DNA of 64,000 nt, taken from the NCBI RefSeq assembly GCF_031181705.1, contig NZ_JAPSKN010000008.1:9381-73380 (forward strand), in the 5' to 3' direction. The notes below the pieces were generated by a model, which worked only from the letters and a program-made list of their open reading frames with translations, was not told where the DNA came from and made no database searches. The first letter of the stretch is position 1. Every line of letters begins with the position of its first letter. The stretch is from Streptomyces sp. GTDB taxonomy: Bacteria; Actinomycetota; Actinomycetes; Streptomycetales; Streptomycetaceae. Of the stretch, positions 61,007 to 64,000 are shown in pieces. Made by a program: the position numbers and the translations under genes.

Positions 61007-61533
61007 ACGGCTACTCCTCGGGCGGCCAGGAACTGTGCGCGCGTGCAGAAACTGAGCAGCGCGCGCTTCTCGGGCTTCTGGATCTCGCGCTCGGGCACGA
61101 ACCCGACGGCCTCGTTCAGCGCGTGGACGGCCTTGTTGTCCACGTCGGGCTCGACGACGACCCGCTGCACCGACGGGTCCTCGAAGAGGTGCTCCATCAC
61201 GGCGGTGATGACGGACCGGGTGAAGCCGCGCACGGGCGTGTCGGTCGGCGGGGTGAGGAAGTGCATGCCGATGTCGCCCGGCTGCGGCTCGTACAGGCCC
61301 ACCAGCTCGCGGTGGGCCGGGTCGTACTTCTCCATCAGGAAGGCGGGAACACCGTCTCGCAGGCCGAGTTCGGCGTGGTGGTGCTCGTCGGCGGCGATCT
61401 CCATGTAGGCGCGCTCGACGTCCTCCAGCCGCGCGTCCTGCATCATCCAGAACGCGGCCTTGGGGTGGGTGACCCAGGCGTGCAGGAGCTCGGCGTCCTT
61501 CAGCGGGTCGAGGGGGCGGAACGTGAAGGTCAT
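61003..61533 (-). CDS. desC: Hydroxycadaverine N-acyltransferase (GNAT-like)
   Basis: A 176-residue acyl-CoA N-acyltransferase of the siderophore GNAT group ([30 protein letters not shown]), adding acetyl or succinyl to N-hydroxycadaverine. [12 protein letters not shown] and [19 protein letters not shown] are the conserved acyl-CoA-site segments. Its ATG overlaps the desB stop by four bases. Confidence 0.95.
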   Translation of the reverse strand: MTFTFRPLDPLKDAELLHAWVTHPKAAFWMMQDARLEDVERAYMEIAADEHHHAELGLRDGVPAFLMEKYDPAHRELVGLYEPQPGDIGMHFLTPPTDTPVRGFTRSVITAVMEHLFEDPSVQRVVVEPDVDNKAVHALNEAVGFVPEREIQKPEKRALLSFCTRAQFLAARGVAV

Positions 61534-62807
61534 ACCGAGAACTCCTGGAACGCGATCGTCTTCTCCACCGGGTAGTACTCGGTGCCGAGCAGCTCGCGGA
61601 TGATGTACGCGTTCCGGTAGGGGCCCATGCCCAGGTCGGGGCTGGTGATGCTGTGGGTGTGGACGCCGGCGTTCTGCAGGAAGATCCCCCGGCCGGTGAC
61701 GTCGATGGCGTAGTTGCGCGCCACGTCGAAGTTGCCCCGGGAGTCGTAGCGCAGGCGGTCGCGGACCGGCTTGAGGAACTCCGGCTCGGCGTAGCGGTAG
61801 CCCGTGGCCAGGATCAGTCCCTCGGAGGTCAGCTCGAAGTCCTTCTCCTGCTCCTCCTGCCGGAAGGAGAGGGTGTACGTTCCGTTCTCGTACGAGGCCG
61901 CCTTCAGGGCGGAGTTGGTGAGCAGCCGCGTCGGGACCGGGCCGCCGAGGTTCTTCTGGTAGAGCAGGTCGAAGATCTCGTTGATCAGGTCGCCGTCGAT
62001 GCCCTTGAACAGGCCCTTCTGCTCGGCCGTGAGGCGGTAGCGGGTGGCCTCGGGCAGCTCGCGGAAGTAGTCGACGTACTCGGGGGACGTCATCTCCAGC
62101 GTGAGCTTGGTGTACTCCAGCGGGAAGAAGCGCGGGGAGCGCGTCACCCAGTTCAGGCGGTAGCCGTGGACGTCGATCTCGCTGAGCAGGTCGTAGTAGA
62201 TCTCGGCGGCCGACTGGCCCGAGCCGACCAGCGTGATGGAGTCCTTCTTCCGCAGCTCCGCCTTGTGCTGGAGGTAGCGGGAGTTGTGGATGAAGTCGCC
62301 GCCCAGGCCCTGGCAGGCCTCGGGGATGTGGGGCGGGGTTCCGGTGCCGAGGACCAGGTGGCGGGCGCGGTAGGTGTCCCCGGCCGTGGTCTTCACGACG
62401 TAGACGTCGTCCTCGTACGTCACCTCCGACACCGTCGTGCCGAAGCGGATGCTGCTCAGTTTGCTCGCGGCCCAGCGGCAGTAGTCGTCGTACTCGACCC
62501 GCAGCGGGTAGAAGTTCTCCCGGATGTAGAACGAGTACAGCCGGCCCTTCTCCTTCAGGTAGTTCAGGAAGGAGTACGGCGAGGTCGGGTCGGCGAGGGT
62601 GACCAGGTCCGACATGAACGGCGTCTGCAGGTGGGCGCCGTCGAGGAACATCCCCGCGTGCCACTCGAAGTCGGGCTTCGACTCCAGGAAGACACCGTCG
62701 AGTTCGGCGATGGGCTCGGTCAGGCAGGCCAGGCCGAGGTTGAAGGGGCCGAGCCCGATGCCCACGAAGTCATGGGTGGTGGTCGGGTTGTCAGGACGCG
62801 CGGTCAA
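61530..62807 (-). CDS. desB: Cadaverine N-hydroxylase
   Basis: A 425-residue FAD/NADPH monooxygenase of the IucD/PvdA type. FAD motif [19 protein letters not shown] motif [16 protein letters not shown] and C-terminal [15 protein letters not shown] are present. The start is TTG at 62807 with GGGAGAG about five bases upstream, overlapping desA by 17 bases. Confidence 0.95.
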   Translation of the reverse strand: MTARPDNPTTTHDFVGIGLGPFNLGLACLTEPIAELDGVFLESKPDFEWHAGMFLDGAHLQTPFMSDLVTLADPTSPYSFLNYLKEKGRLYSFYIRENFYPLRVEYDDYCRWAASKLSSIRFGTTVSEVTYEDDVYVVKTTAGDTYRARHLVLGTGTPPHIPEACQGLGGDFIHNSRYLQHKAELRKKDSITLVGSGQSAAEIYYDLLSEIDVHGYRLNWVTRSPRFFPLEYTKLTLEMTSPEYVDYFRELPEATRYRLTAEQKGLFKGIDGDLINEIFDLLYQKNLGGPVPTRLLTNSALKAASYENGTYTLSFRQEEQEKDFELTSEGLILATGYRYAEPEFLKPVRDRLRYDSRGNFDVARNYAIDVTGRGIFLQNAGVHTHSITSPDLGMGPYRNAYIIRELLGTEYYPVEKTIAFQEFSV

Positions 62808-64000
62808 GGGACTCTCCCAGGTACTGCTCGGCGTGGCCGGCGATCAGGTCGAGGACGGCGGCGATGTCGGACGCCTGCGTCTCGGGGTTCAGCAGGGTGA
62901 ACTTCAGGTAGTGGCGGCCGCCGACCTTGGTGCCCGCGACGATGGCGTCACCGGAGGCGAACAGGGCCTTGCGGGCGTAGAGGTTGGCGCGGTCGATCTC
63001 GGCGGGGTCGGTGACGTTCGCCGGGATGTACCGGAAGACGAGCGTGGACAGGCTCGGCTCGACCACCACGTCGAAGCGCGGGTCGGCGGCGAGGAGCCGC
63101 CAGCCCTCCCGGGCCAGCTCGCACACCTCGTCGAAGAGCTGCCCGATGCCGTCGGCGCCCATGGTGCGCAGCGTCATCCACAGCTTGAGGGCGTCGAAGC
63201 GGCGGGTGGTCTGCAGGGACTTGTCGACCTGGTTGGGGATGCGTTCCTGCACCATGCGGCGCGGGTTCAGGTACTCGGCGTGGTACGTGGCGTGGCGCAG
63301 CGTCGCGGCGTCCCTCACCAGCACGGCCGACGAACTGACCGGCTGGAAGAAGGACTTGTGGTAGTCGACGGTGACCGAGTCGGCCCGCTCGATGCCGGCG
63401 ATGCGGTCGCGGTGCTTGAGCGAGGCGAGCAGGCCGCAGCCGTAGGCGGCGTCGACGTGCATCCAGGTGCCGTACTGCGCGGCGAGTTCGGCGATCTCGG
63501 GCAGCGGGTCGATGGAGCCGAAGTCGGTGGTGCCGGCGGTGGCGACGACGGCCATGGGGACGAGGCCGTCCTGCGCGCAGCGCTCCAGCTCCCGGGCGAG
63601 GGCGACGGTCTGCATGCGCTTGTCGTGGTCGACCGGGATCGACACCACGGCGTCCTGGCCGAGTCCGAGGAGCTTGGCGGACTTCTTCACGCTGAAGTGG
63701 CTGACCTCGGAGGCGAAGACGCGCAGTTTCGCCAGGTCCTCGGTCTTGGCCTCCTCGCGGGCGAGCAGCAGCGCCTGGAGGTTGGACTGGGTGCCGCCGG
63801 AGGTGAACACGCCGTCGGCGTTCTCGCCGAGACCGATGCGGGCCGTGGTCCAGTCGATCAGTTTCCGCTCGATGAGCGTGCCGCCGGCCGACTGGTCCCA
63901 GGTGTCCAGCGAGGAGTTGACGGCGGACAGGACGGCCTCGCCCAGCACGGCCGGTATGACGACCGGGCAGTTGAGGTGGGCCAGGTAGCGCGGGTGGTGG
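62791..64000 (-). CDS. desA: Lysine decarboxylase, N-terminally truncated by window end
   Basis: The C-terminal 402 residues or so of the group II PLP-dependent decarboxylase that makes cadaverine for desferrioxamine. The frame stays open to the window end ([13 protein letters not shown]... precedes the first in-window start-like codon). The PLP lysine is in [11 protein letters not shown], with the cofactor Asp in [11 protein letters not shown]. The missing part and the iron-box promoter lie beyond 64000. Confidence 0.95.
   Translation of the reverse strand, partial: HHPRYLAHLNCPVVIPAVLGEAVLSAVNSSLDTWDQSAGGTLIERKLIDWTTARIGLGENADGVFTSGGTQSNLQALLLAREEAKTEDLAKLRVFASEVSHFSVKKSAKLLGLGQDAVVSIPVDHDKRMQTVALARELERCAQDGLVPMAVVATAGTTDFGSIDPLPEIAELAAQYGTWMHVDAAYGCGLLASLKHRDRIAGIERADSVTVDYHKSFFQPVSSSAVLVRDAATLRHATYHAEYLNPRRMVQERIPNQVDKSLQTTRRFDALKLWMTLRTMGADGIGQLFDEVCELAREGWRLLAADPRFDVVVEPSLSTLVFRYIPANVTDPAEIDRANLYARKALFASGDAIVAGTKVGGRHYLKFTLLNPETQASDIAAVLDLIAGHAEQYLGESLDRAS

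Overview
The window is high-GC, densely coded actinobacterial DNA with strong third-position GC bias, frequent GTG starts and a single rare TTA leucine codon noticed, in adpA. Gene content and order (cslA-glxA, an AA10 LPMO, cdgA, the ceb sugar operon, adpA-orn, glmS, a GH20 hexosaminidase, desABCD) point to a Streptomyces chromosome core close to S. coelicolor/S. lividans. I see no integrase, transposase or phage genes, so this looks like stable core rather than a mobile island.

Layout. 0-3.6 kb: cell-surface genes (a protein with an LARTG sorting signal, a HAD phosphatase, a membrane-anchored secreted protein and a sortase). 3.9-10 kb: a GH6 lipoprotein cellulase convergent with the cslA-glxA operon (beta-glucan synthase plus copper-radical oxidase), then a FadR-type regulator and the first of three identical tRNA-Lys(CTT) genes. 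10.4-14.3 kb: an NlpC/P60-like wall hydrolase, an SPFH protein, a chitin-type LPMO behind a DasR-like operator, and a small membrane protein. 14.4-22.5 kb: tRNA-Lys copy 2 and a catabolic locus: an IclR regulator, a four-gene polar amino-acid-type ABC transporter, an amidase and a 2-hydroxyacid dehydrogenase on the minus strand, divergent from two Asp/Glu-racemase/maleate-isomerase-like genes. 22.5-28.2 kb: small membrane proteins, a luciferase-like monooxygenase, the c-di-GMP enzyme CdgA and a secreted HETGH metalloprotease.

28.2-37.4 kb is the least-explained part: tRNA-Lys copy 3 overlaps the end of a Prim-Pol-like gene. Upstream lie a small unknown gene and a translationally coupled operon encoding a Cas4/RecB-like nuclease with four candidate Fe-S cysteines, a 530-residue unknown protein and an SF1B (Upf1/Dna2-like) helicase. 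Together they resemble a Dna2 helicase-nuclease split over separate polypeptides. A PAP2 phosphatase, a histidine phosphatase, an HTH-TPR regulator and a second Prim-Pol-like paralogue follow.

37.7-47.8 kb: a spermidine-synthase-like methyltransferase behind a perfect 20-bp palindrome, a proline-rich membrane protein, an OmpR-type two-component system, and the cellobiose system cebR / cebEFG-bglC with two CebR-type operators. 47.8-52.5 kb: tRNA-His, oligoribonuclease, AdpA and stress/membrane genes. 52.7-64 kb: GlmS with a small partner gene, a TAT-exported purple acid phosphatase, a DUF4429/SHOCT protein, a GH20 hexosaminidase behind a second DasR-like site, and the desferrioxamine operon desABCD, with desA cut by the window end.

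Much of the window therefore serves polysaccharide turnover and its signalling (cellulose/cellobiose through CebR, chitin/GlcNAc through DasR, GlmS for amino-sugar supply) and developmental control (AdpA, CdgA, CslA/GlxA), with siderophore synthesis at the right edge.
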